A stretch of DNA of 64,000 bases from an uncultured Campylobacter sp. (GTDB taxonomy: Bacteria; Campylobacterota; Campylobacteria; Campylobacterales; Campylobacteraceae), in contig NZ_CAURPW010000006.1 of the NCBI RefSeq assembly GCF_963526985.1, forward strand, positions 123,654 through 187,653, given 5' to 3'. Each line of letters opens with the position of its first letter. Position 1 is the first letter of the stretch. Below are positions 43,575-53,291 of the stretch, piece after piece. The position numbers and the translations under genes were made by a program. Under the pieces are notes generated by a model, which did no database searches, was not told where the DNA came from, and was given only the letters and a program-made list of their open reading frames with translations.

Positions 43575-44281
43575 GCTTTTTCCCTTGATTTTTGCACCGC
43601 TTCGTATAAAAACTCCGCTCTTATCCAGTCTTGCGGCGTATCGATATCCTGCACCAAGTGGCACGGTAAAACGATCGCTATGCTATCTCGCCCGAAAAAA
43701 ATTTCATCGCTCGAAGGCGCGTCTAAATTCGTCCAGTAAAACTGCCCTGCGTCTTGATAAGCCTCCTCTAAATCCTGGCTTCTTTTGGCGAAATTTTCTC
43801 TCCAAAACATCTCACATCGCCCGTCCTTAGCGATCTTAAACGTCCGCCATATAGGAAACGGCATAGAAGTGCACGAAAAGGCGTTTTTAGCATTTGAGGC
43901 GCGCAGCTTTTCAAGGCCTAGTTTAACGTAAAATTCGTCTATCAGCGGCGCGGTAGCGTAAATCGTACAGACGAATTTTATCCTATCGCCTCTTGCTTGC
44001 AAAAATTTTATCGCATGCTCTACGACCGCACCCGTCGCGGTATAATCGTCGCTTAACTCTTTTGGGCGCATAAACGGCACGCTAGCGCCCGCATTTTTCG
44101 CAACGTCCGCTATCTCCTCGTCGTCTGTGGAGACGATAATCTCGTCAAAAATACCCGCCCTAATCGCCGCTTCTATGCTGTAAGCGATCATCGGTTTGCC
44201 GCAAAAAGGCTTTATATTTTTTCGCGGGATTCTTTTGCTGCCGCCGCGAGCGGGGATGACAGCGATGGTTTTGGCGTCCAT
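43571..44281 (-). CDS. pseF: CMP-pseudaminic acid synthetase
   Basis: 236 residues. The nucleotide-binding start IPARGGSKRIPRKNIKPF and the metal-site STDDEEIADVA stretch define the CMP-sialic-acid-synthetase family. It activates the nonulosonic acid as its CMP sugar for the transferases. It is coupled to pseH and divergent from pseI. Confidence 0.93.
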   Translation of the reverse strand: MDAKTIAVIPARGGSKRIPRKNIKPFCGKPMIAYSIEAAIRAGIFDEIIVSTDDEEIADVAKNAGASVPFMRPKELSDDYTATGAVVEHAIKFLQARGDRIKFVCTIYATAPLIDEFYVKLGLEKLRASNAKNAFSCTSMPFPIWRTFKIAKDGRCEMFWRENFAKRSQDLEEAYQDAGQFYWTNLDAPSSDEIFFGRDSIAIVLPCHLVQDIDTPQDWIRAEFLYEAVQKSREKA

Positions 44282-44364
44282 TTTTTTCCTTGTTTTTAGG
44301 GAGATTATAGCCTAGCGGGGCAAATTTTATGATAAAATCAAACTAAAATTTCGGAGCCGAATTT

Positions 44365-45393
44365 ATGAAAATAGCAAATTTCGATACGAACGAAAAGGTC
44401 CTTTTAATCGCCGAACTCTCGGCAAATCACTCGGGTAGCTTAGAGCTTGCCGTCGAAACTATCAAGGCGGCCAAACGCGCGGGAGCCGACGCCGTAAAAC
44501 TGCAAACATACACGGCCGATAGCCTGACGCTAAATTCCAAAAAAGAGGATTTCATGCTACGCGGCGGACTGTGGGACGGGTATGATTTATATAGCCTTTA
44601 TCAAAAAGCCTTAACTCCGCGCGAGTGGCACGAAACGCTTTTTAAAACGGCCGCAAACGAAGGATTAATCTGCTTTTCAAGCCCGTTTAGCAACGACGAC
44701 GCCGATTTTTTAGAGCGCTTTGACCCGCCTGCTTACAAAATCGCTAGCTTTGAGGTAACCGATTACGATTTTATACGGCACATAGCTAAAAAAGGCAAAC
44801 CCGTCGTCATCTCGACCGGCATCGCTACCCTGCGGGAGATTGAAGACGCGGTGCAAATTTGCAAAGAGTGCGGCAACGAAAACGTCGCGCTTTTAAAATG
44901 CACGTCTAGCTACCCAGCTCCGCTTGAGGGGATGAATCTACTCACGATCGCCGATATGAAACGAAAATTCGGCGCAGAAGTCGGCTTTTCAGACCATACT
45001 CTGGGTATCGTAGCGCCAGTAGTAGCCGTGAGCCTAGGCGCTCGCATCGTAGAAAAACATTTTATCCTAAACAAAGAGGTGCGAAGCGTGGATGAGGCGT
45101 TTAGCCTAGACGAGGATGAATTTAAACAGATGGCAAGCGCCGTAAGAGACGCAGAAAAACTACTAGGCAAAGCCGTCTACGAATTAGACGAAAGAGCGCT
45201 TGCTAGCCGCAACTACGCTCGTTCGCTTTATGCCTGCGCAGATATCAAAAAAGGCGAAATTTTTAGCGAGCAAAACGTAAAAAGCGTGCGCCCGGGCTGG
45301 GGTTTGCATCCTAAATTTAAACGCGAGCTAATCGGCAAACCGGCCAAACGAGACATAAATTTCGGAGATAGATTAAGCAGCGAGGATATGTAA
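44365..45393 (+). CDS. pseI: Pseudaminic acid synthase
   Basis: 342 residues. A NeuB-type barrel with IAELSANHSG, KLQTYTADSLTL, the STGIATLREIE strand and SDHTLG, then a C-terminal SAF antifreeze-like domain (ACADIKKGEIFSEQNVKSVR). It condenses the free diacetamido sugar with phosphoenolpyruvate. It is preceded by a CGGAG ribosome site and followed after 158 bases by the Maf gene. Confidence 0.94.
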   Translation: MKIANFDTNEKVLLIAELSANHSGSLELAVETIKAAKRAGADAVKLQTYTADSLTLNSKKEDFMLRGGLWDGYDLYSLYQKALTPREWHETLFKTAANEGLICFSSPFSNDDADFLERFDPPAYKIASFEVTDYDFIRHIAKKGKPVVISTGIATLREIEDAVQICKECGNENVALLKCTSSYPAPLEGMNLLTIADMKRKFGAEVGFSDHTLGIVAPVVAVSLGARIVEKHFILNKEVRSVDEAFSLDEDEFKQMASAVRDAEKLLGKAVYELDERALASRNYARSLYACADIKKGEIFSEQNVKSVRPGWGLHPKFKRELIGKPAKRDINFGDRLSSEDM

Positions 45394-45551
45394 ATTTAGC
45401 GCATATCGCAAAGATTTGATACCGCGCTAGCCGGCAAGCGCGCTTTACTACGTATACGCTAAAGCTCCGGCCGAGTTTGCGCGAAATTTGGGCGTAAATT
45501 TGGAACGAATTTAGCTTTAAAACAAAATAGCAATATAAATAAGGAGGCAAA

Positions 45552-47606
45552 ATGCCGCAAAACGAATATTCGACTATGGATGATTTTCAGGTCGTAAAAG
45601 AAAAAGAAAACGAGCAAAAAAACGCAAAAAAAAGTTCTGAAGCATTTGAACCAAGCGCCAATCCGATATTTCAAAAAAACTTGCAAGCCCTCTTTCAGCA
45701 AGACGAAATTTTAGCCGCCCGCCTTTGGGGAATGGACGAGATGGCGGATTACGACGTATTTGTCGGCAAAGACCCGATCGACATAAACATCATCAACAAT
45801 AAAACCTTAAAATACGTCTACGAAAATCCCGTCAAAGACGTCCAAAATACCCTAGAATCCGTCGAAAACGAATATAAGCGCTACCCGATTATGTATTTTT
45901 ACGGGCTAGGCAACGGGATACTTTATAAAGCACTTTTAAAAAACGAAACACATCAGAAAATAATAGTCGTAGAACCGGAAATCGAAATCATCTATGCAGT
46001 GTTAAATTTGATCGACCTTTCAGATGAATTATCCAGCGAAAGGCTAACTCTTTTTTACTCCGAGTTCGCAAACTACACGCAGTTTTATTATCTGGCGTGC
46101 AATAGCAAATTTACCGCATACGCTAAAATTTATAATCTTCAAATTCACTCGCCGTTTTACGATCAGTTTAGCGACGACTACGCAAAAATAAATCAATCCT
46201 TTGCAAAAGCCATCTCTCAAATGGTAGCCGGTCACGGCAACAGCATAGACGACAATCTAATCGGAGTGAGAAATAATATAGAAAATTTAACGGCGATGCT
46301 CACAAACTACTCCTACGTCGATTTGATAAAAAAGCGTTATAAACTAATGGACACGGCAGTCATCGTTTCAACGGGGCCAAGCCTTGATAAACAGCTCGAG
46401 ACGCTTAAAAAATTTGCTCCGTACGTTACCGTCATCAGCCTTGACGCATCGCTACCGATATTAATGAAACACGGCATAAAGCCTGATTACGTAACTTCAA
46501 TAGAGCGCGTAGAGGCCACGTCGAGTTTTTTTAAAAAAAGAGATAAAAAAATAGACAAAGACGCTTACTTTATCATCGCGTCTTTGACGCATAAAAAAAC
46601 GATTAAAAATATCTTACCTCGCCGCCTAGTCCTAACCATGCGCCCTCAGCAAAACGAAACGTCGTTCGGGCTAAAAGGCTACGGCTACCTAGGGATCGGG
46701 CACTCCACGGCAAATCAAGCCTATCAGCTAGCCTACGTTTTAAAACATAAAAATATCGTTTTAATCGGACAAGACTTAGCCTTTGCTCCGGACGGTAAAT
46801 CTCACGCCACCGGGCACGCGTTCGCGCAAGCCGACGAGTATCTATACGTCAAAGCATACGGCGGCGAGGGTGAAGTTCGCACGACTTACGTCTGGGATAA
46901 ATTTAGAAATCAATTTGAAGCCGATATCGAGCAGTCGAGCAAAAAAGACGTAACGACGTATAACTGCACGCAAGGCGGCGCCAGGATAGAAGGCAGCATA
47001 GAAAAGCCGTTTTTAGAGACTATGCAAGAGCTTTGCAAAGACAAAAAACAAAAAAATCTCCCCAATATCGCGCCGATAAAAGAAAAAAGAACGAATAAAG
47101 ATATGTTAAAAGCATATAAAGTACTCGTAAAAAAGCTAAGCTTTGAAAACGAAGCCAAACGCATAATCGAAGAAACGTTTTTAGAAGTCGTACCGAAAAT
47201 AGACGAAATTTCAAAACTAAGAGACGAAGGGAAATTAAACGAAAAACACTTTCACAAGCTCGTTAAAATTTCAAATAGGATAGATAAAGCAAAAGACGCT
47301 ATCTCAAAGCCTAAATTTAAGCCTTTCATCGAAAATATAGTGGCCATATCCGTATATTTCCAAGAGCTTGAACTAGCTAAAATCTCAGTCGCCCCTAGCG
47401 ATACGACGATGCAAAAGGTAAACAAGCTAGCCGAATGGGTAGAAATCCATAAATACTGGCTATTTTCGGTAGCCGGCGGACTAAACGCAGAGATAGAAAC
47501 TATAAAAAAAGCTTCTAGCAATTTAGTCCGCGAGCTAAAAAAACGAGGACTCATAACCAAAGACGAGATAGGTCGAGCAAAGGAAAATTTCAGACTGAGT
47601 TATTAA
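45552..47606 (+). CDS. Maf-type motility-associated factor (flagellin glycosyltransferase, DUF115)
   Basis: 684 residues, normal for the family. The DUF115 core has VSTGPSLDKQLETL (about residue 272), then TVISLDASLPILMKHGIKPD and LIGQDLAFAPDGKSHATGHAF. The C-terminal 200 residues are helical. Maf proteins transfer pseudaminic acid to flagellin serines and threonines and are needed for motility in Campylobacter and relatives. An AAGGAGG ribosome site precedes it. The locus supplies its donor sugar. Confidence 0.92.
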   Translation: MPQNEYSTMDDFQVVKEKENEQKNAKKSSEAFEPSANPIFQKNLQALFQQDEILAARLWGMDEMADYDVFVGKDPIDINIINNKTLKYVYENPVKDVQNTLESVENEYKRYPIMYFYGLGNGILYKALLKNETHQKIIVVEPEIEIIYAVLNLIDLSDELSSERLTLFYSEFANYTQFYYLACNSKFTAYAKIYNLQIHSPFYDQFSDDYAKINQSFAKAISQMVAGHGNSIDDNLIGVRNNIENLTAMLTNYSYVDLIKKRYKLMDTAVIVSTGPSLDKQLETLKKFAPYVTVISLDASLPILMKHGIKPDYVTSIERVEATSSFFKKRDKKIDKDAYFIIASLTHKKTIKNILPRRLVLTMRPQQNETSFGLKGYGYLGIGHSTANQAYQLAYVLKHKNIVLIGQDLAFAPDGKSHATGHAFAQADEYLYVKAYGGEGEVRTTYVWDKFRNQFEADIEQSSKKDVTTYNCTQGGARIEGSIEKPFLETMQELCKDKKQKNLPNIAPIKEKRTNKDMLKAYKVLVKKLSFENEAKRIIEETFLEVVPKIDEISKLRDEGKLNEKHFHKLVKISNRIDKAKDAISKPKFKPFIENIVAISVYFQELELAKISVAPSDTTMQKVNKLAEWVEIHKYWLFSVAGGLNAEIETIKKASSNLVRELKKRGLITKDEIGRAKENFRLSY

Positions 47607-47691
47607 ATTTCGATCATAAATTTAGCTTTATTTTTATTTTTAGCCTTTATTTGCTAAAATCACGCAAATTTAGCTAAATCGGACGAAAAGA

Positions 47692-48477
47692 TTGTTTTCA
47701 AATATTTATACGTATAGGTTTTTTATCGTAAATTCGGTCAAAAACGAATTTATAACCAAATTCGCAAAAAGCAAACTGGGCGTAGCGTGGGCGATACTGC
47801 ATCCGCTAGCCCAGGTGCTCATCTACGCGACCATACTCTCCTCGGTACTCTCAGCCAAGCTACCCGGCATCGATAGCAAATACGCCTACGCGATCTACCT
47901 AATGAGCGGGATGCTTTGCTGGATGCTTTTTAGCGAGATTTTTTCGCGCTGTATCGGCATTTTTACCGACAACGCCAACATAATCAAAAAAATGTCCTTC
48001 CCTAAAATCGTCCTTCCGGCTACCGTGGTTTTAAGCTCGGCGATAAACAATCTAATTTTATTCGTCTCTATTGCGGTAGTATTTGCGTTTTTGGGGCATT
48101 TTGCGGGCGTAAATTTGATCTTTTTGCCGATCTTTTCCGTCGTTACGATGATGCTAGCCGTCGGATTTGGGCTGTTTTTCGGCGTGATAAACGTCTTTAT
48201 GCGCGACGTAGGCCAGATCATCGCCATCGTATTACAGTTTTTATTTTGGCTAACGCCGATCGTTTATATGACGAGTATCTTGCCGCCGAATTTGCAAGAG
48301 CTTATCTACATAAACCCGCTCGTCGGCGTCGTTAGCGGCTATCACGATATTTTGATCTACGACAAGACGCCGGATTTTTCGCTTTTGATTTATCCGGCCT
48401 TTATCGGCGCGGCAAGCCTTGGAGCCGCGTTTTTCGTTTATAAACGAGCCGAAGAAGAGATGGCGGACGTTTTATGA
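47692..48477 (+). CDS. wzm: Polysaccharide ABC exporter permease (Wzm-like)
   Basis: 261 residues starting at TTG; no in-frame ATG lies near. Six hydrophobic helices and the front sequence FITKFAKSKLGVAWAILHPLAQ are typical of ABC-2 polysaccharide permeases. It exports a finished, lipid-linked O-chain or capsule across the inner membrane with the ATPase encoded next (4-base overlap). Confidence 0.92.
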   Translation: MFSNIYTYRFFIVNSVKNEFITKFAKSKLGVAWAILHPLAQVLIYATILSSVLSAKLPGIDSKYAYAIYLMSGMLCWMLFSEIFSRCIGIFTDNANIIKKMSFPKIVLPATVVLSSAINNLILFVSIAVVFAFLGHFAGVNLIFLPIFSVVTMMLAVGFGLFFGVINVFMRDVGQIIAIVLQFLFWLTPIVYMTSILPPNLQELIYINPLVGVVSGYHDILIYDKTPDFSLLIYPAFIGAASLGAAFFVYKRAEEEMADVL

Positions 48478-49697
48478 TTTTATCCGTTCAAAATATCTGC
48501 AAAACTTACTTGGACTACGAGAGCAACTTTAAGCGATTTGCCTCGTGGTTTAGTAAAAATAAAGAAGAAAAAAACGTAAAAACCGTACTAAAAGACGTGA
48601 GTTTTGACGTGGGAGCCGGCGAAGTAGTCGGGCTAATCGGACAAAACGGAGCGGGCAAAAGCACTCTTTTAAAAATCATCTCGCGCACGCTAAAGCCCTC
48701 AAGCGGCCGCGTAACGAGCGGGGCTAAAATTTCGTCCATCTTAGAGCTAGGCATGGGCTTTCACGGCGATCTAACGGGTAGGCAAAACGCCTATCAGTCC
48801 TGCTCTCTCATGGGCTACTCAAAAGAGCAAATCGACGAAATAATAGCCTATATCGAAGACTTTGCCGAGATAGGCGAGTATTTTGATTATCCCGTGCGAA
48901 TTTACAGCAGCGGCATGCAGATGCGCCTTGCTTTTTCGGTCGTCACGGCAAATCGCCCCGATATACTCATCATCGACGAGGCGCTATCGGTCGGCGACGT
49001 GTATTTCCAGCATAAAAGCTTTGATAAGATAAAAGAATTTAAAAGCCTAGGTACGACGCTCATCATCGTTTCGCACGATAGCGGCGCGATAAAATCCATC
49101 TGCGATCGCGTAATCTTGCTAGAAAAAGGGCAAATTTTAAAAGACGGCGAGCCTGAAGCAGTTCTTGATTATTACAACGCCCTAATCTCAAAAAAACAAG
49201 ACGTACAAATCTCGCAAATAACCCTGCAAAACGGCAAAATCGCAACCGTATCTGGCAACAAAAAAGCCTGCATAAAAAACGTCGAAATTTTAGACGCCGC
49301 AGGCAAAAAGATACAAAATTTAGAAGTCGGCAAAAAAATCAAGCTAAAAGTAACCGTACTGGCAAACGAAAATTTGCCCTCGCTGGTACTGGGCTATCAG
49401 ATCAAAAATCGCTTCTCGCAGGTCGTCTACGGCACGAACACTTACCACCTAAAGCAAGCTTTAAAAAATCTCAAAAAAGGCGAGGAGTACGACTTTAGTT
49501 TTGAATTTGACGCAAATTTGGGCGTCGGGTCGTTTTCGGTCACGATAGCGCTGCACGATAGCGACAACCATCTGCAAAATAACTACGAATGGCGCGACAA
49601 CGCGATCATTTTTAACGTCGTAAATTTTAGCAAGCCCGATTTCGTCGGTCTTGCGTATCTTGAACCGAGTTTGGAAATAAAGAGAATAAATGGATAA
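48474..49697 (+). CDS. wzt: Polysaccharide ABC exporter ATPase with C-terminal carbohydrate-binding domain (Wzt-like)
   Basis: 407 residues. Walker A is GQNGAGKST (about 55), the signature region is YSSGMQMRLAFS (about 144) and Walker B is DILIIDEALSVGD. After about residue 250 comes an added beta-sandwich of the Wzt type (VTVLANENLPSLVLGYQI... YDFSFEFDANLGVGSF). Such domains recognise a chain-terminating residue on the polymer. That implies a capped O-polysaccharide and fits the methyltransferase in the next gene. Confidence 0.93.
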   Translation: MILSVQNICKTYLDYESNFKRFASWFSKNKEEKNVKTVLKDVSFDVGAGEVVGLIGQNGAGKSTLLKIISRTLKPSSGRVTSGAKISSILELGMGFHGDLTGRQNAYQSCSLMGYSKEQIDEIIAYIEDFAEIGEYFDYPVRIYSSGMQMRLAFSVVTANRPDILIIDEALSVGDVYFQHKSFDKIKEFKSLGTTLIIVSHDSGAIKSICDRVILLEKGQILKDGEPEAVLDYYNALISKKQDVQISQITLQNGKIATVSGNKKACIKNVEILDAAGKKIQNLEVGKKIKLKVTVLANENLPSLVLGYQIKNRFSQVVYGTNTYHLKQALKNLKKGEEYDFSFEFDANLGVGSFSVTIALHDSDNHLQNNYEWRDNAIIFNVVNFSKPDFVGLAYLEPSLEIKRING

Positions 49698-52600
49698 ATT
49701 TTATAAAAGTTTCGAAGATAAATTTAGAGGCCATAGAAGCGAGATCAAAAAACGCTTGCTTGCTTACGAGCCGTTTTTGCAAATTTTAAAGCAAAATAAC
49801 GAAAAGCCGGCGGCGGTCGATCTTGGTTGCGGCAGAGGCGAGTGGCTTGAAATTCTAAAACAAAACGGCTTTACCGCGCGCGGCTGCGACGTGAGCGAGG
49901 AGATGCTAAAAGAGTGCGAAAAAAACGCGCTTGAGGCTAAAAAACAAGGCGCGATAGAGTTTTTAAGCGAGCTAGAAGACTCAAGCCTTGCGCTCGTTAG
50001 CGCATTTCAGCTTGTGGAGCACTTGGAGTTTAGCGAGCTTTGCGAGCTAATCAAGCAGGCGCGCCGAGTTCTCAAAGACGGCGGCATCTTAATACTTGAA
50101 ACGCCAAATCCGGAAAATTTACGCGTCGCTACGCTAAATTTCTACCTCGACGCGACGCACGTTAAGCCCATCCCGCCGATGCTGCTTGAGTATCTGTGCG
50201 AATTTGAGGGCTTTAATAATACGTTTATGATGAGGCTAAACTCAAATTTGAGCTTTAGCGAGGACTTAGAAAACCAAAACGTCACGCTAAGAGACGTTTT
50301 GAGCAGCGTCGGGCTTGATTACGCGATTTTGGGGCTTAAAAACGGCGACGAAAAAACGCGCGAAGCGTTTTTAAACGCGGCCAAAAGTGGTTATAGTTTT
50401 GAAGAGTTAGCCGATAGATTCGACATATCGGCATTTGAAAACAAAACGCAGATGCTCGAGCTAAAAAACGACGTCTGGAAGGGCTCTTTGGAGACGAAAG
50501 AGGCGCTGTGGAAAAGCTCGCTTGAGCTAATGGAGAGCAAAAATCAAATCGTAAATTTGCAAAATGAAAATGCGCGCTTACACGAAGATTTAGAAAATCT
50601 ACTGAGCAAATATCTCGCGCTAAATCACAAAGTCTACGTCCTAGAAAACGAAGCTCCCGTTATCAAAAACGATATCGAGCAGCTTAAAATTTTCGTCGCT
50701 AAATTTAAAAGAGTCGCAAAGCCGCTCATTTGGGTCTATAAATTTTTAAGATTTTGTAAAAATTTAGCCAAAGAAAATCTCAAAAAAGCGCTTAAATTCG
50801 GTATAAATTTGACGGAAAGAGCGGCAAATAGCCATCCTAAATTTAAGAAAAATCTCAAGATATTTTTAAATAAATTTCCGGCTCTTAGGGCGAGAATTTT
50901 TAGCCTAAAAGGTCAGGTTAGAGACGATATCTACGTCTCGCAAGAAGGAGTTTTCGAGCCTAATGTATTTGAGCTAACGCACTCAAAAGAGTATGAGCGA
51001 AATTTGGAGCTAAAAAATCTCAAATTTAACGAAAACTTTAGCGAACTAACCGTCATCGGCAGTATCAGCGGGCACTATAGTTTGGCCGCGATAAACAGAA
51101 ACATCGTATTTAGGCTGCTCGGTAAGGTAAAAAACGTCTTTGTGATCTGCTACCACGAGAACTACTTCGATAAAATCGAAGACATCGCGATAACCAAAGA
51201 CGAGTACGAAACGCTAAGAAGCATAGTACCCGATAAAAATGCGCATCCAAAAATAAGCGACGACAAGGTCGCGATCTACCACCACTACCCGCTGATAGAA
51301 GACGTTAGGGATGGTTACGGATTTGAGATTGCGGTGTTTTTCTGGGAGGAGTCGCGCATCCCGCCTAGGACGATAGAAATTTTAAACTCCAAGTATAAAG
51401 GCATTTTGGTTTCGACGTTTTTTATCAAAAAAATCCTCATAGATAACGGATGCTATACGCCCGTAAAAGTGGCCGATATCCCGCTAAAAATGCCGCCCGA
51501 GCCAAGCGTTTTGCAAGAAAATAGCGAACAAAAGCGCGAGATAAAGCTCTTTCACATCTCGTCGTGCCTACCTAGAAAGGGTGCCGACGTGCTGCTACGA
51601 GCCTTTAACGAAGCTTGCAAAAAAGCTAAATTTGACCTCAGTCTAACGATAAAAAGCTTCCCTAATCCGCACAATAGCGCAACCGAACAAATCGAGCTTC
51701 TAGTCGATAAAAAATACCGAAGCAAAATCCGCGTCATACTAAACGAAGACCTAACCGCGCTTGACGTGGCAAACCTCTATGAGCAGTGCGATATCGTCGT
51801 ACTACCGACGCGCGGCGAAGGACTAAATATGCCAGCAATCGAAGGCGTACACTACAAAAAGCCCGTTATCTCCACCGACTATAGCGGCCAGTGCGAGTTT
51901 TTGGACGATAGCTGCGAGTTTGTCGGGTATAAATTCGCGCCCGCGGTTACGCATTTTAATCTAAATTATTCGTTTTGGGCGGAGCCTAGCGTAAAGGATC
52001 TGGGCGAAAAAATCATCAAAGTATCCGAGCAAATTTTACAAAACCGCGCGCCAAACATAGAGCCGCTAAAACACAAAGTCGATGAAATGATGTTCGGTGA
52101 GAAAAACGCGCTAAATTTCATCTCGAGCATCTCGCATCTAAAATCCTTTAAAAATGAGCCGCGTGAGCTAAAAATCGCCTATTTTTCGACGTATAACGCC
52201 GTTTGCGGTATAGCCGAATACTCAAAATACCTAACGGACGAGCTTGCACGTACGGGCGCAAATTTAGAAATTTATACTTGGAGCGAGCAAAAGTGCGCTA
52301 AGGAGCCTAATCTAGCCCAAGAAAACGGCGTGAAAGTCCATGAAATAGAGCGAGAAAAACTACTAAGCGAGCTTAAAACGGATGCAAATATAATCTGGCT
52401 GCAACACCATTTTACGTTTTTTGAGATAGACGAAAAGTTAAAATCAGACGTTGCCGCGCTAAAATCGCAGGGCAAAATTTGCTTTATTACGCTTCACGCC
52501 ACGAAGCAAATCCTAAACTACCCGCGCCAAACTCAGCAAAACTGGCACGATACGCTTTACGAATTCGACCGAGTTTTCGTCCACAGCATCGACGATCTAA

Positions 52601-53289
52601 ATACACTTAGACTACTCGGGCTTGCCGATAACGTCACGCTAGTACCGCACGGAACGCAAAATTTGGCACCCGAGCAAAACAAACGTAAGGAAACGGACGG
52701 CAAATTTAGGATAGGATTTTTCGGGCTGCTCTTTGCACATAAAAATTTACCCGTACTGCTGCAAGCCTTTGCTAAATTTAGCCAAAATACGGACGCGAAG
52801 CTAATTATCATTAGCCCCGTCGCAAACGCAGATAGCGAGGCGGAACTGCAAAGATGCCGTAAGCTTTGCGAAAAGCTAAATTTGGACGAAAAAGTGGAGT
52901 GGAACACCGAGTTTTTGCCGATAGAGGAGGTAAATAAAAAGCTAAGCGACTGCGATGTCATCGTGCTGCCTTACGGGCAAACCGACGAGGGAGCCAGCGG
53001 GGCGGCCAGGATAGCGTTAAGCGCATGCAAAAACGTTATAGTAACGCCGTCAAGAATCTTTAGCGAGATGAAAAACGTCACGATAAAAACGGACGGATTT
53101 AACGATTGGCACATTTTAGAGCAACTAGAAAAAGTAAAAAATAGCGAAATAGATGCTAAAATTTATGACGAACGCACAAAATGGCTAAGCCAAAACAGCT
53201 GGAGCAGTATCGCGGGGCTTTACCTGCGGATATTTAGAGCCGTAGCGACGGATAAAAATTTTATGCAACATTTAAAAAACGGAGAATAA
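49690..53289 (+). CDS. Multidomain methyltransferase / double GT4 glycosyltransferase
   Basis: 1199 residues. Residues 1-200 are a class I SAM methyltransferase (VDLGCGRGEW at 43-52, then ILETPNPEN). About 250-345 is a predicted coiled coil. A middle domain of about 430-600 is unassigned. A first GT4 domain (LPTRGEGLNMPAIEG, about 704) and a second (IAYFSTYNAVCGIAEYSKYL, GFFGLLFAHKNLPVLL about 1009, TDEGASGAARIAL) complete it. It can build a two-linkage repeat and might methylate the chain end, as WbdD does. It overlaps wzt by 8 bases. Confidence 0.88.
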   Translation: MDKFYKSFEDKFRGHRSEIKKRLLAYEPFLQILKQNNEKPAAVDLGCGRGEWLEILKQNGFTARGCDVSEEMLKECEKNALEAKKQGAIEFLSELEDSSLALVSAFQLVEHLEFSELCELIKQARRVLKDGGILILETPNPENLRVATLNFYLDATHVKPIPPMLLEYLCEFEGFNNTFMMRLNSNLSFSEDLENQNVTLRDVLSSVGLDYAILGLKNGDEKTREAFLNAAKSGYSFEELADRFDISAFENKTQMLELKNDVWKGSLETKEALWKSSLELMESKNQIVNLQNENARLHEDLENLLSKYLALNHKVYVLENEAPVIKNDIEQLKIFVAKFKRVAKPLIWVYKFLRFCKNLAKENLKKALKFGINLTERAANSHPKFKKNLKIFLNKFPALRARIFSLKGQVRDDIYVSQEGVFEPNVFELTHSKEYERNLELKNLKFNENFSELTVIGSISGHYSLAAINRNIVFRLLGKVKNVFVICYHENYFDKIEDIAITKDEYETLRSIVPDKNAHPKISDDKVAIYHHYPLIEDVRDGYGFEIAVFFWEESRIPPRTIEILNSKYKGILVSTFFIKKILIDNGCYTPVKVADIPLKMPPEPSVLQENSEQKREIKLFHISSCLPRKGADVLLRAFNEACKKAKFDLSLTIKSFPNPHNSATEQIELLVDKKYRSKIRVILNEDLTALDVANLYEQCDIVVLPTRGEGLNMPAIEGVHYKKPVISTDYSGQCEFLDDSCEFVGYKFAPAVTHFNLNYSFWAEPSVKDLGEKIIKVSEQILQNRAPNIEPLKHKVDEMMFGEKNALNFISSISHLKSFKNEPRELKIAYFSTYNAVCGIAEYSKYLTDELARTGANLEIYTWSEQKCAKEPNLAQENGVKVHEIEREKLLSELKTDANIIWLQHHFTFFEIDEKLKSDVAALKSQGKICFITLHATKQILNYPRQTQQNWHDTLYEFDRVFVHSIDDLNTLRLLGLADNVTLVPHGTQNLAPEQNKRKETDGKFRIGFFGLLFAHKNLPVLLQAFAKFSQNTDAKLIIISPVANADSEAELQRCRKLCEKLNLDEKVEWNTEFLPIEEVNKKLSDCDVIVLPYGQTDEGASGAARIALSACKNVIVTPSRIFSEMKNVTIKTDGFNDWHILEQLEKVKNSEIDAKIYDERTKWLSQNSWSSIAGLYLRIFRAVATDKNFMQHLKNGE

Positions 53290-53291
53290 TA

